Shown here in pieces: positions 52,752-64,000 of a DNA stretch of 64,000 nt; the first letter of the stretch is position 1; each line of letters begins with the position of its first letter. Under the pieces are notes generated by a model, which did not search any database, had not been told where the DNA came from, and worked only from the letters and a program-made list of their open reading frames with translations. Origin of the DNA: Carnegiea gigantea (taxonomy: Eukaryota > Streptophyta > Magnoliopsida > Caryophyllales > Cactaceae); the NCBI GenBank assembly GCA_029747015.1, contig JAKOGI010000339.1, positions 435,502 to 499,501 on the forward strand, read 5' to 3'. The position numbers were made by a program, and so were the translations under genes.

Positions 52752-55140
52752 TTTCCCAATCCCCCGGGGCTCCCACCTTTGAGAGGAAGGGAGCACCAAA
52801 TTCATCTCCTACCCGGTGCTCCTTTGCCAAACAAGCTAGCCTAAGGTGCAATCCCGATGAATCAAAAGAGCTTCAACAACAAGTCTAAGGGTACATTGGG
52901 AAAAGCTTAAGTCCATGTTCGATTCCCACCCTTCTGGTACCTAAGGGGGATGGTATTTTTTGTATCTATGTTGATTCTATGGTCATAAATAACATCAACA
53001 TCAAGTATCAACTTCCTATCCTTGATTGGATGATATGCTTGATGAGTTACATCGAAGGACTTTTTGAAAATTGACCTTAGGAGAGGCTACCACTAAATTA
53101 GGATGAACAAAGAAGGTGAATGGAAGACCAATTTTAAGGCTAATTATGGGTTGTATTTGTGGCTTAGGATGCCTTCTAGTCTATCTAACACTCCTAGTAC
53201 TTTGATGAGGCTCATGAATAAGGTCTGAAGACCATTCATTGGGAAATTTGTGGTGGCATACTTTGATGATATCTTAGCATATGGTTGTGATAAGACATCT
53301 CATATAAAACATTTTTCTCAAGTGCTCCAAGTGTTGAGGCAACAGAAGTTATATGATAATCTTGAGGAGTATGAGCTATTCACTTCTTAAGTTGTCTTTC
53401 TTGGTTATGTTTTATCTAGTCAGGGAATACAAGTTGATGAATCCAAGGCTAAGGCTATCAAGAGTTGACCTATTTCCACCTCCATTACAGATGTTTGAAG
53501 CCTCCATGGACTAGCCTCTTTTTGCCATCGGTTCATCAAAGAGTTTAGCTTTGTTATGGCTCATTTCACTGACCGCATGAAGAAAGGAAGCTTTAAGTGG
53601 ACAATGGTTGCCCAAGGGCCTTTGAAACAATCAAGCATAGACTATGTTTGGTCCTTGTCTTGGCTCTTCCCAACTTCAATCTCCTTTTTGAAGTTGAGTG
53701 TGATAATAGTCACTTTGGAATTGGAGGGGTTTTTACTCAAGCCAAACATCATCTAGCATTTTTTTTTGTGAGAAGTTAAATGGTACACGACTCCAATACT
53801 CGACTTATGACAAAGAATTATATACCATTGTTGGATCTTTCGAACACTTGAGTCATTACCGAAAATACAAGCCTCTTATGCACCATTCGAATGATAAGGC
53901 ATTGACTTACGTCAATGATTAACATAAGTTGAACATAAGACATGCCAAGTGGGTTGAGTTTCTCGAATCCTTCACCTTCTCTTACAAGAATAAGAGTGAG
54001 AAAGAAAATGTTGTGGCTAATGCATTGTCAAGGATGTATGCTTTCGTCGAGGTACTTGAGGTCAAGGTCCTTAGCTTCCATTCCATCAAAACTCTATACA
54101 AAGAGGTTGAAGACTTCAAGGAAATAGTGGAGGCTCCCTCTACATTTGGCACTTTCATTCCTCCAGATGGTTTTCCCTTGAAAGAAAATAAGCTTTATAT
54201 CCCCAAGAGTCGTTTAAGAGAGTCAATGATCAAGGAAGCTTATAGCGGAGCCTTAGCCGACCACTTTTGCATTCGTACGATCCTTAAGTTACTTAAGAAA
54301 ATTTTTATTGGCCCAAGATGGGTAGGGAAGTTCATAAGGTGATCACAAGATCCAATGTTTGTCATATGGCTAAGAGTCCCTTCTATGAAGGCCGCTACAA
54401 TCCTCTTTCGATTCTTACAAGGCCTTGGGATGACATTAGCATTAACTTTATTGTGGCCCTCCCAAGGACACCAAGGGGAAGGGGTGCTTTCATGGTGGTA
54501 ATGCATCGACTCTCCTAGATGGCTCACTGCTTTGCTTCCCACACTCAATCCGATAGACAAATGGATGTTACAACTAGACCTATAAGAACCTTAATAAGGG
54601 CTATGGATTTGAGGGATCAGGATGCCAATCTTGCTCATGCCGAATTCACTTTTAATCGAATTCCTTCATACGCTACCTCTCGTTCTCCCATTAATGTGTA
54701 CTATGGTCGTAACCCTCGAACGCCCATGGATCTTATTCCCATTCCTTAATAATAAAACATGATTTTTGGGGCCAAACCAATAGCAAGTAAAGGAAGAGGC
54801 TATGCGAAGCAACTAAGGTCAAGAATTGAGAAAGGGAATGCGTAACACAAGCTTAAAGCTAACAAGAAGTATAGGCATCTTTAGTTTAAGTCAGGAGATC
54901 TTATATAGCTACACTTAAGGAAATAAAGGTTCCCTTCAAGGAGGAAAACATGCTTATGGCTAGAGAAGTTAGTCCATAGAAGATGGTATAAAAGATTAGA
55001 GAGAATGCTTATGAAAGAGAGGTTCTGGGAGCAATGCAAATGTATGCCACTTTTAATGTTAGGGATCTCGCTGCTTACCTTGAACATGATAAAAGCACAA
55101 TGAAGATTACAGTGCAAACCCTCTTCAAGGGGGAGCGATT
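52752..55140 (+). pseudogene. Element H pol: RT, RNase H, integrase
   Basis: H continues here after E. The frame left at 27550 is resumed without a shift once E and one target copy are ignored. RT: PPLRGREHQIHLLPGAPLPN (52773), LRRGYH near 53082, [16 protein letters not shown], catalytic YFDDILAYG (near 53257), VVFLGYVLSSQGIQVDESKA (53392). RNase H: VECDNSHFGIGGVF (53694) and later TYDKELYTIV. Connection to integrase: [20 protein letters not shown] (53936), [10 protein letters not shown]. Integrase keeps WDDISINFIVALPRT (54426), but the text jumps near 54535 to SDRQMDVTTR, so about 60-70 residues including the second catalytic Asp are deleted. It ends FTFNRIPSYATSRSPINVYY and PMDLIPIP (54748). 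A purine tract CAAGGGGGAGCGA follows at 55126-55138. Of the plant chromovirus-like gypsy type. Confidence 0.85.
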
Positions 55141-57354
55141 TATACGCAACAAACTCCCAAGCAAGGGTATCAAACTAAGTGCTCTAAATGTTGACTTCAG
55201 GACAAGGACTTACTCCTTCTAAGTCACTGCTAACTTAGGATTCTTGAGGATGTCCAAGTAAGCTTAGAAAACGTGGTTAGGGAATTAGGAGCCCCAAATA
55301 AGGAGCTCAGCTATTTTATTCTCCAAAACCACTTCGTTAGCTCATTTTTTATTTTTTGAATAGAACACCTCATCTTACTTCAAACTTTGTTTTAGAAGGG
55401 TTAACGGGCTCCCATTTGGACAAATTACATATGTATGGATGGCGTTGGGCATCTAGTTTCCATCAAGCTATAGAATGTCTTTAAATTCCAAGTGTCGGGG
55501 AAGATATGGGGTGTAAACTGGACAAGGGCTTTTATAGGGTCTGGAATTGCATGTTTTTCAGTAAGTAATTAATGGGGTTAGTGAATGGATTAATTAAGGC
55601 CTAAAATTTTTTAGGCCATTTGTGGACTGTTGTAGAAGCCACCCATAGGAAAATCTTCCCATGAATCATCCAACTAAGGTAGTAGATGACTGATCTAATG
55701 TGGCTCTAATGTAACCAATTCCAACTCAGCTTATATTCTAGATATCCCCTTTGAAATTGCACTAGTTAGGATTTCATTGGTTAATTTCCTTATAATCTTA
55801 TTGGTCAGTGCATGACATGGGGAAGGGGGTACTCTCCTGTGTATTTACTTGATTCTTATGATATTTCTCACACTTGATTAATGATATGAGAGCTTGATGC
55901 TTAGTACTTTCTCAAAATCTCAAATTTCTATATCCCTCTGAGGAGGGTGGCGAAGTTGAAGTCTTCCCTTTAATTTTATCCTTGGAGCCTTGGCTTTAGA
56001 GAATTGAAGGGTGGATTGATTTATCTCTTTTATTAATTGTTCTCAAGTTTGATTTAATCACTAGATGATTAGGGTTTTTATCTTTCTTAGGTTATCTTAG
56101 GAGAGATTGATCTTCATCAACATTTGGGGCTCATCATGAAGGGTTTGTACCTTTATTTAGTCAATGGGTTTTACCATGGTTCAGCTGGTATGAAGCTAAT
56201 TAAAGACATCATCTTTATTAACCTTAGACTAAATAAAATAAATAGAAAGAAAATAAAGAGAAGAAGGGAAGCTTTGAATAATTACCGGCCTTAGTTACTT
56301 CCTTGAGTGACTTAGAGAACCTTGACTTTCCAAGAACAAGACTATCGAGCCTTGACTTATGCCCCATAGGGTTTTCAGGATGAATTCGGGTAGGCTTTAG
56401 TTAGGTTCTTTAAACCCGCCAATATTCTCTCATAGTCTCCCATGTGCCCTCTCAAATTTTTTGAGTGTTTTTCAATCTATTTCTCTCAATTTCCTTTATT
56501 TACCTCCAACTTATATGTTCAAGTGTTGGGGTAGCCCCTCTTTCATAGTGCTTAAAGAGATAATACGAGTTAGTTAAGATAAGGAGATCTAATGCAACGC
56601 TTAATAAGCTTAATCCAAACGACTGAATTAATTCGGATAAACTATAGTAGGTAAGATTCATTTTAAGAGTGGAGCACAATGAGAACCCGGTAGGATCCCG
56701 GCTGCTAGGTGACCAATCTGCGTCTTGGCCAGTTCATGCCAAAAACCTGGCTGGGATTTTTGGGCGAGGCTGGGCTACAACTTGTTCTGGCCATAAATTT
56801 GCCACCTGGCTTTCATTTTGAGTGATGCTTTTTTCTTAAAGATTATTGAATGTAGAAGAGCATAAAAGCAAAATAACAGACATGTGTCATTTCTAATACA
56901 AGCCCCAATGTTAGACTTATATCATTTTCATTAATTATCAGATTTTGATGAACAATATGTCATTAAAGAGCTTTGTCCTTTAAGAATGTTAATATATGCA
57001 AACTTATTAGTTTTATGACCTTAGAATGGGTTGAAAATGCTGAATAAATCTTAACTGGATGTTAAAGATCATAAATTTTGGCTTATTTGGGATTATGTGT
57101 TCTTTGAACATTTAGTGGCCATCTTTGGGTTAGAATATGTGGATTAAACGATATTGGCACATTTTAAGGCTCTTCATTTTAAATATTTGAAGGTCCCCAA
57201 GTCTTATTCCATTAGCCAATCATCATCAAGCATTTTGTCAAAAAGAGACATTTTTTAAATGTCTACAATTAGTCCCCACTTTGACTAAGCTTAAGTAATG
57301 CAAAGTTCAAAGTAGATAACATTATGTGCATACTTGTTTAGTCCTCCTTCCCTG
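55141..57354. other. Probable H 3' LTR followed by unclassified sequence
   Basis: Non-coding. The stretch after the H purine tract (55141 to about 56150) looks like an LTR by position and by AT content, but with no second copy its ends cannot be set. From 56150 to 57354 I recognise no gene; a hairpin AGACATTT-TTT-AAATGTCT is at 57246-57264, and a GC-richer patch occurs at 56690-56800. No domain in any frame. Confidence 0.4.
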
Positions 57355-58471
57355 AGCTTCTGCTGGCCTAGTGGTTCTGAACTATCCTTTCACTAGTCTA
57401 ATGTTCCCTTTACCGGTCCACCGGACCTTTCGCAGGTCTAGCAATTCAGAATGAATCGCCTTTTGCTGATCTAGCGAACCTTTAACAAGTCTAGCCGGTC
57501 TTGATTTTGACGTTTCACCAGTGTAGAGGACCTTTCATTTGTTTAGAGCGATCTTTAACCTTTTGTCGATTTAGCGGACCTTTCGTTGGCCAAGCGGATC
57601 TTCACATTAACCTTTTACGAGTGTAGTGAATGTTTTACTGGTCAAGCGGATCTTGTTTACCTTTTGTAGTTTTAGTGAACCTTTCGCCGGTCTAGTGGAT
57701 TTTGATGTAACCTTCCACTACTTTGGCGTACCTTTCACTAATTTAGCAGATTCTAATGTAAGTTTCATCCATTAAGCAAACCTCTTGCCAGTGTTGAGAA
57801 TCTTTCATAGGCCTAGTAGGTTCTAATGTAACCTTTGCCGACTTAGTGGAACTTTCACTAGTCTAGCAGACCATTCATTGATCTAACGAATTCTAATATA
57901 ACCTTTCACCGATTTAGCATACCTTTCATCGATCTGGCGGATTCCGATGTAACCTTCCCCTAATTTAGTGAACCTTTGGCCAGTCTGCCAAATTCTGATG
58001 GAAACTTTCTCTAATGTAGTGAACCTTTCATCAGTCTTGCAGACCTTTTGCAGGTCTAGCAGATTGTGATGTAACCTTTTCCAGGTTAGCAAACCATTTG
58101 TTGGTCCAGGGGATGTTGATGTTCACCTTTTTCCAACTTAGTCGACCTTTTGTCGGTCTAGCAGAGCTTTCGTCGATCCGACGAAATTTGATATTAACCT
58201 TTTACTGGCTTAGCGGACCTTTCAATGGTCTTGCAAACATTTTGACTGTCCAGAGATCTTGATGTCAGCCTTTCATTAGTTTATCTTACCTTTCACCAGT
58301 CTAGCAGGCCTTTCACTAGTCTAGTGGATCTTTACCCTTTCGCTAGTTTAGTGGACCTTTCATTGGTCTAGCAGAGCTTTTGCTGTCCTAGCGGACATTG
58401 ATGTTAACATTTTGTCGGTTTAGTGGACCTTTCAACGATCTAACAGACATTTCGTTAGTCTGGAAGACCAT
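57355..58471 (+). repeat. Degenerate minisatellite, ~21-nt motif with ~53-65-bp higher-order unit
   Basis: Over ~1.1 kb the motif CCTTTCGCCGGTCTAGCGGA recurs dozens of times with many changes, often alternating with GATGTAACCTTTTGCCGATTTAGCGGA. Examples: 57430-57440, 57577-57600, 57676-57700, 57918-57945, 58207-58230, 58342-58370. The core GGTCTAGCGGACC contains the inverted pair GGTC/GACC. The right end is cut by the Sirevirus LTR at 58472. A minus-strand open frame across part of it is chance. Confidence 0.85.
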
Positions 58472-60162
58472 TGTTGAATTTATGAGTACTTACCCACAAG
58501 AGGGGGGTGAATTGTGGTGTTCGATTTTCGCGTACTTACTGACAAACACCCTCCTGATTGCAGAGGTTGTTCTTGAATTACAAACAACCTTCTGACTTGT
58601 TTGCACCAGATGTTTTCAATTTGCTCAAAGGCGAAAATCAACAAGATAAATGCGGAAATAAAGCACACACAATTTTTCCGTGGAAAACACCTCTAGCCCA
58701 ACTGAGGTGTGAAAAACCACGACCTACCTCGTGTAGGATTTAACCACTTTCACTAACGGGCTTCACACGTTACAAATGTAACACACCTTGTTACAACTTG
58801 CAACCACGTAACCTTCTTTTCTAAGAAAGGTTACACCACGTCCAAATCTCACCAGATTGGACACGTCCAAAGTCCACACGACTGAGGACCACTCACTCAC
58901 TTTTCTGATCCAAGATCAGGGTTACAAAACACCTTACGGGGGTGCTTCTGATTTAAGCAGATGTAAGGTACAATGAGGTCCTAGTATGCGAATATCTTGA
59001 AAGCTCAGCTTAAACACAACTTGTCTCGGTTTTTCTTTTCTCAAGAGTAGCTCGAAAAATTCTTCTCACTAGAAAAACCACTTTTGCACTTCTCCCTTTT
59101 TGCGTATGTTGTGTATGTTTCTCGTTTTTTCTTCTCTTTGAATGGGAGTGAAATGTTGAGTTTTTAAACAAAAAATCCAACGGTCAAAAACAAGGAGAAG
59201 TGATAAAATCAGCTATGTTTAGCAAAGAGAGATTTTTGCTTAGCACAGAGAATTCCAACGGCTAAAAGATCCAATGAGGAAAGAGTTTCCCAATATTTTA
59301 GGGATTTGATTTTGGAGGATAAAAGTCTATCTTTTCCCCTTAAAAATAGCCGTGAAATACCTGGAAAAGAATCTCAGCTTGAATTTTGAATTAATCACTT
59401 TCCAAAGGATAAGAGAGAAATATTTTCGGTTTTGGTAAATATTTTCCAAAATCAGTTTTGCAAATCTCCCAAGTGATTTTCATATCAAAAGATTTCCTAC
59501 AGCTTAAATTGCTGTCTTGGAATTTTATCAAAATATATTAGAGCTTTTGGCCAACCAAAATAAGTTTTCCAAAGTGACCGGGTTTGGCCGTTGCAGTTCA
59601 GAAACACCCTAGGTACCCTGTTTACAGGGTTGTTCAAACTTGGTGTTCTGAAGCAAATAGCGCAACCAATTCAAGAGTGGTTAGTTAGAGACTTTTCAAG
59701 ATTGGCATATTAACAAGAGTCTAAAAAATAAAACCTAAATTACCCAAGACATCTTGTTGTAGATCCAGTCATCTTGTTCAAGACGAATACGCTGCCCCAA
59801 CCACCTAGACCGACCTGTTTGGCAGGTTGTTCTTGTATCGCTTGAGTTCAGAAAGGCCTGTTTGTTGGATTGTCCTTGAAACACCTAGCCTGTTTGCTAG
59901 GTTGTTCTTGTATTGCTTGAGTTCAGGAACTGATCTTAACACACGATCAACTCATTGAGGTGGTGTTCTTGACTTGAGCGTGAGTCATCAAGGTATGAGA
60001 CCTGTTCTTAAGACTTGTTCTCAACATTCAGCAAACAAGTTAAGACGCATATTGAAAATGACAGTGTATGCCTGTTTGGAGAACTTTGTTTGGAGCAACA
60101 TTACTTAAGAGCATTTTATACTTGGGTTTGTTGTCATCAAAACTGAATATACTAATTCCACA
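58472..60162 (-). repeat. Element K 3' LTR
   Basis: 1691 bp; minus-strand start TGTGGAATTAGTATATTC and end ..AAATTCAACA; plus-strand start TGTTGAATTTATGAG. The second LTR is outside, so ends rest on TG..CA, the purine tract at 60163 and the break in the minisatellite at 58472. Contains several CCTGTTTGGCAGGTTGTTC-like short repeats around 59800-59920. Confidence 0.75.
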
Positions 60163-60176
60163 ATTTCCCTCTTTTT
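60163..60176 (-). promoter_or_regulatory. Element K polypurine tract
   Basis: Minus-strand CAAAAAGAGGGAAAT, directly before the LTR TG. Confidence 0.7.
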
Positions 60177-60422
60177 GATGATGACAAACCAAGTGTCCAT
60201 ATTAAAAAATTGAATGCTGATAGGGATCCACGTAGGTACAAGGCCCTATCGAGTCAAGGTCAGGCTCATTCGTCATACTTTGTCAATAGGTTACACTATT
60301 CTTCCCCCTTTTGGCATCATTAAAAAGCAAGAACAACAGGACGGTTGCAAGAAAAACATATAAAGCATTGCAAATAGATATGTCATTGCAAAGAAAAGGA
60401 GTACAGTGCCAAAACACCAAAA

Positions 60423-60968
60423 CTAAGAGAGGAGGAGGAGAAGACTAGAGACCAGCCTAGACAACCAGGGAGCAGGGGGTGGTTTCGTTTGCAGAGGAGG
60501 AATGCTGGGGGCAAGGGTGGAGAGAAGGGCAAGCAAATCTGCATGGCGTTTGGCGGAGAGGGCTTGTTCCTCAGTAAGAGCAGCCTTGACGGCGGAGAGC
60601 TCATCCTTGAGGCGAGCATTGTCCTCAAGAACAGCCTCAACCTTGATGGAAGGTTGCCCAGAAATAGGTGGTCGAGGTGGCCGATGACCCTGTTTGGAGA
60701 CTGACCCTTCGCCAACCTCATAGCCACACCCTAGCAGGGTGTCAATCCCAATCTCATCAATAATTTGGGCCTCCACTCTCCGTGTGAGCATTATCCCAAA
60801 GTGCTCAAACACCCTTGTCAGCAGAAACCCATAGCATTGGGCTCGGGTGGTGTTCGCAATTCGCCCTATGTGGCGAATCATGATTGCAGGGTTTGCTTTT
60901 GAGTGAGATGAAGTCAGGTGAAAAGAAGAACTGAGAACAGGGCATTTAAAGAGAGAGAGAGCACCCAA
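60423..60968 (-). pseudogene. Element K Sirevirus envelope-like ORF
   Basis: A 181-codon open stretch on the minus strand. Residues ~28-70 include IGRIANTTRAQCYGFLLTRVFEHFGI, similar to the conserved YG-L-LT-x-F-x-H-F-G block of the third ORF of Sireviruses. Then a proline-rich spacer (GHRPPRPPISGQP) and a predicted coiled coil rich in A, E, L, K (LEDNARLKDELSAVKAALTE). The end is proline/leucine-rich and probably frameshifted. Called envelope-like in the literature because of position; role unproven. The N-terminal part of the family protein is missing, so this is a 5'-truncated or shifted remnant. It lies between pol (ends 61368) and the 3' LTR. Confidence 0.65.
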
Positions 60969-61367
60969 AATCTTTTAAAGATCTCTAGGTTTGCAACGGG
61001 TGAGAACATTAAAGGCGTGTGCCTTGGTAAGGAGGGAGGTTTAAAGAAAACACATTCCCATATGCATCGAACAACCAAGGGACGTACCTGTTCTTTCCGT
61101 TCGATCAAGATACCTGCCTGTTCTTCGCCGTTTGATCTTGATTTGACTCATTGGTACTAGGGGTGGCAGAGCTGCTCCAGTGATCCTTAGTACATCCCCT
61201 TATGCTGCACTCTTTGTATAAATTAAAAAAAACGCACGCAATTCGAGTGTATGCACTCATTGTACATAAATCACATCAGTTGCTAATAAGATTTGCAAAC
61301 AAGGGGAGAGAACAGGGTGTAGAGGTTGTTTTTACCAAACCTAGTTCATGTCTTGGAAACAAGTATC
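60969..61367 (-). other. Element K spacer between pol and envelope-like ORF
   Basis: About 400 bp with no sustained frame. Includes CCTGTTCTTTCCGTTCGATCAAGATACC / CCTGTTCTTCGCCGTTTGATC, a short diverged duplication at 61088-61136. It may contain the decayed N-terminus of the envelope-like ORF. Confidence 0.45.
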
Positions 61368-64000
61368 TCAGGGTGTTCTTACCAACCCTAGTTCTAGTCT
61401 ATTTCTCTCAAATTGATCTCTAGCTAGTGCCTTAGTGAATATATCAACAATTTGATTTTCCGTTGTGCAAAAATTCATAGAAATTAAACCCTTTTCAACA
61501 TTATCTCTCAAGAAATGATGTCGAATGTCAATATGCTTTGTTCTTTTATGTTGACATGGATTTTTGGCAATGTTAATTGCACTTGTGTTATCACAAAAAA
61601 TAGGAATGCATCCAGTGTCAACACAAAAGTCCTTAAGCTATTGTCTTATCCACAACAGTTGAGCACAACATGAAGCTGCTGCAACATATTCAGCTTCTGC
61701 TGTGGACATGGTAACTGAATGTTGCTTCTTGGTAGCCCAAGATACCAAACAAGGTCCAAGAAAGTGAGTCATACCTGAGGTACTCTTTCTATCAACTAGG
61801 AATCCAGCATAGTCAGCGTCAGCATATCCAACAAGATCAAAATTGCAACCTCTAGGATACCATAAAGCTAAATTGGGTGTATGTTTCAAATATCTTAGTA
61901 TCCGTTTAACAGCCTTAAGATGAGTTTCCTTAGGATTAGACTGAAAACGGGCACATAAACCAACACTAAAAATAATATCTGGTCTACTAGCGGTTAGGTA
62001 TAGGAGTGACCCAATCATGCCCCTATAGAGTTTCTCCTCAACTGAGGGACTCCCATCATCCATAACCAACTTGGTTGAAGGAGAAATAGGAGTGTCTATG
62101 GATTTGGCCGACTCCATCCCAAAACGCTTAAGTAGCTCCTTGATATACTTTTGTTGATGGATCATGGTGCCGTTTGGAGTTTGCTTGATTTGTAAGCCTA
62201 AGAAAAAGTTAAGCTCACCCATCATGCTCATCTCAAACTCACTCCTCATCATATTTGAAAATTCATTGCATAAATCATGATGAGTTGCACCAAATATAAT
62301 GTCATCAACATATATTTGGACAATCAATAAATGTTCCCCCTTAGATTTTAGAAACAAGGTATTGTCTACCTTGCCTCTTCTAAAATTATTTTCAAGTAAA
62401 AAACTTGACAAACGTTCATACCAAGCTCTAGGAGCTTGTTTTAAACCATAAAGAGCTTTGTCAAGTTTGAAAACATGGTTAGGAAATTCACTGTTTTCAA
62501 AACCAGGGGGTTGTTTGACATACACCTCTTCTTTAAGGTATCCGTTTAGGAATGCACTTTTCACGTCCATTTGATATAGCTTGATTTCCATATGAGCTGC
62601 AAAGGCTATTAGGATTCGAATAGCCTCAATTCTAGCAACTGGTGCAAAGGTTTCTTCATAATCGATCCCTTCTTCTTGGTTATACCCTTGAATAACCAGC
62701 CGTGCCTTGTTCCTAGTGACTGTTCCTGACTCATCCAACTTGTTTCGGAACACCCACTTGGTTCCAATGATTGTTCTCTCTGTAGGTTTAGGTACCAGGT
62801 GCCATACTCTGTTTCTTTCAAATTGATGGAGCTCTTCTTACATTGCCGTGACCCAATCTGAATCTGTAAGAGCTTCATTCACATTCTTTGGCTCAATGTT
62901 AGAGAGAAAAGCATAGAAAGCATAGAAATTCTTAAGCTTAGACCTAGTTTGCACTCCACTGTTAATATCAGACAGAATTTGATCAAGGGGGTGTGAACTA
63001 TGGTGCTTCCATGGTCGTGGAGTAAGTGGATCCACAGACACATGCTCTACTCTAGCCGGAATATTTGGAGAATCAGGCTCACGAACACCTCCTGAGCCTG
63101 TTTCTGCACCTGTTTGTAGCCTGTTCCTGAAGAACATGGTCCCGAATAGGGTTCAACGGTGTTTCCCCCTGTTTGGTGTTCACCTTGCCTGCCGTTTTGA
63201 GGAACAACTTCTGGGCCTGTTGTCTCCATGGTGTTCTTACCTTGTCTCTCATAGGGCAACACTTCTTTTCGGATAAGACCTAATTCAAACTCTTCTTCCT
63301 GTGCACCATTCTTATTCAAAGTGTTAGATTCATCAAAAAGCACATGCACACTTTCCTCAACGCACAAGGTTCTTTTGTTAAAGACTTTGTATGCCTTGCT
63401 GTGAGAGGAATAACCGAGAAATATTGCCTCATCACTCCTGGGATCAAACTTTCCTAAAGCATCCTTCCCATTATTATGCACAAAACACCTACAACCGAAT
63501 GTTCTTAAATGCATAATGTTGGGCTTTCTGCCTTTGAAGAGTTCGTAGGGAGTTTTGTTCAAAATAGGTCTAATCATACATCTATTCATAATGTAACATG
63601 ATGTGTTCAAAGCTTCTGCCCAAAAGTTCCTAGGAAGACCACTAGCAATAAGCATTGTCCTAGTCATGTCTTCTAGGGAGCGGTTTTTGCGCTCAACCAC
63701 CCCATTCTGTTGGGGTGTTCTTGGGGCCGAGAAGTTATGATCAACACCATGCGTATTACAAAATTCTGTAAAACTTGCATTTTCAAATTCAGTACCATGA
63801 TCAGACATCAAGCTAACCAATGAGTGTCCTACTCTCTTTTCAACCTTTTTGAGAAGGGCAATAAAATTCTCAAAAGTTTCATCCTTGGAGGCCAAGAACA
63901 GAGTCCAAGTAAATCGAGAGTAATCATCCACTATGACAAGCACATACCTCTTCCCACCTCTGCTTGTTATCCTCATAGGACCACATAGATCAATGTGTAA
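61368..64000 (-). pseudogene. Element K copia pol: integrase, RT, RNase H
   Basis: Minus strand. Integrase (64000 to ~63300): VIVDDYSRFTWTLF, SLMSDHGTEFEN and PQQNGVVERKNRSLEDMTRT supply the D-D-E residues; then FGCRCFVHNNGKDALGKFDP. A frameshift near 63150 and a TAA at about 62838-62840 precede [62 protein letters not shown] and the catalytic YVDDIIFG (near 62315). RNase [19 protein letters not shown] and [19 protein letters not shown] at 61638 cuts the end, which continues FCDNTSAINIAKNP, KHIDIRHHFLRD to the natural stop at 61368. All catalytic residues visible are intact; only one shift and two stops break it, so it is the best-preserved pol in the window. Confidence 0.92.

Larger units (their letters stand above)
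58472..64000 (-). mobile_element. Element K: Ty1/copia Sirevirus, partial
   Basis: Minus strand, cut by the window's right end. It consists of the 3' LTR (58472-60162), purine tract, envelope-like ORF (60423-60968) and pol from the integrase onward (61368-64000). The copia order integrase-RT-RNase H, the extra ORF after pol and the LTR block CAATTCACCCCCCTCTTGTG near its end (minus strand) fit the Sirevirus lineage. It is inserted into the minisatellite. The 5' LTR, gag and protease lie outside. Confidence 0.88.

Noticed and set aside
57883..58092. Repetitive minus-strand peptide in the minisatellite
   Set aside because: A by-product of the tandem motif in one frame; stops appear in neighbouring units.
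60489..60704. Plus-strand frames opposite the Sirevirus envelope-like ORF
   Set aside because: Shadows of the minus-strand coiled-coil coding sequence.

Overview
This window is gene-poor, AT-rich nuclear DNA from a flowering plant, probably a eudicot and probably pericentromeric or otherwise heterochromatic. I see no intact host gene, no rRNA or tRNA gene, no CRISPR array and no organelle insert. Nearly every base belongs to a plant transposable element: Ty3/gypsy LTR elements of the Athila/Tat type and the chromovirus type, a Ty1/copia Sirevirus, an L1-type LINE, a CACTA-like transposon and a Helitron. All coding regions found are broken by stops, frameshifts or deletions. The species cannot be named from the sequence alone.

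Layout. 1-7107: element A (+), the 3' part of an Athila-like element: the end of pol, then ten tandem ~572-bp units, then a 3' ORF. 7108-9690: a 5'-truncated LINE (+) that interrupts that ORF. 9690-10401, 26718-27550 and 52752-~55140: one old Ty3/gypsy element, H (+), split in three by two large insertions. 10402-26717: element B (-), inserted in H and itself carrying a Helitron (10570-12972), a small LTR element J (14930-18809) and a CACTA-like element (20879-25372). 27551-52751: element E (-), an Athila-like element inserted in H and carrying a solo LTR M (27871-29095), a Tekay/Del-type chromovirus F (33711-42668) and a gag-pol-less LTR element D (46374-52555). 55141-57354: unclassified, probably the H 3' end. 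57355-58471: a degenerate minisatellite. 58472-64000: a Sirevirus K (-), cut by the window end.

The nesting is supported by target-site duplications read directly: D ACAAT, F TTTAT, J ATCCC, M GCTAT, CACTA TCT, E TTTCT/TTTCC and B CCCTA/CCATA. The Helitron sits between A and T with no duplication. H keeps one reading frame across the E insertion. Relative order is H first, then B and E, then the elements inside them.

Most unusual points: (1) the tenfold array in A, whose unit spans exactly the last ~30 pol codons plus the 3' spacer, present once in relative E; (2) elements B and D, which have LTRs, a tRNA-Asp primer site and two purine tracts but, where gag-pol should be, only one CCHC-knuckle acidic ORF; (3) a recurring hairpin module (ACCACGG..CCGTGGT type) in the transcribed parts of A, B and E; (4) the minisatellite at 57.4-58.5 kb.
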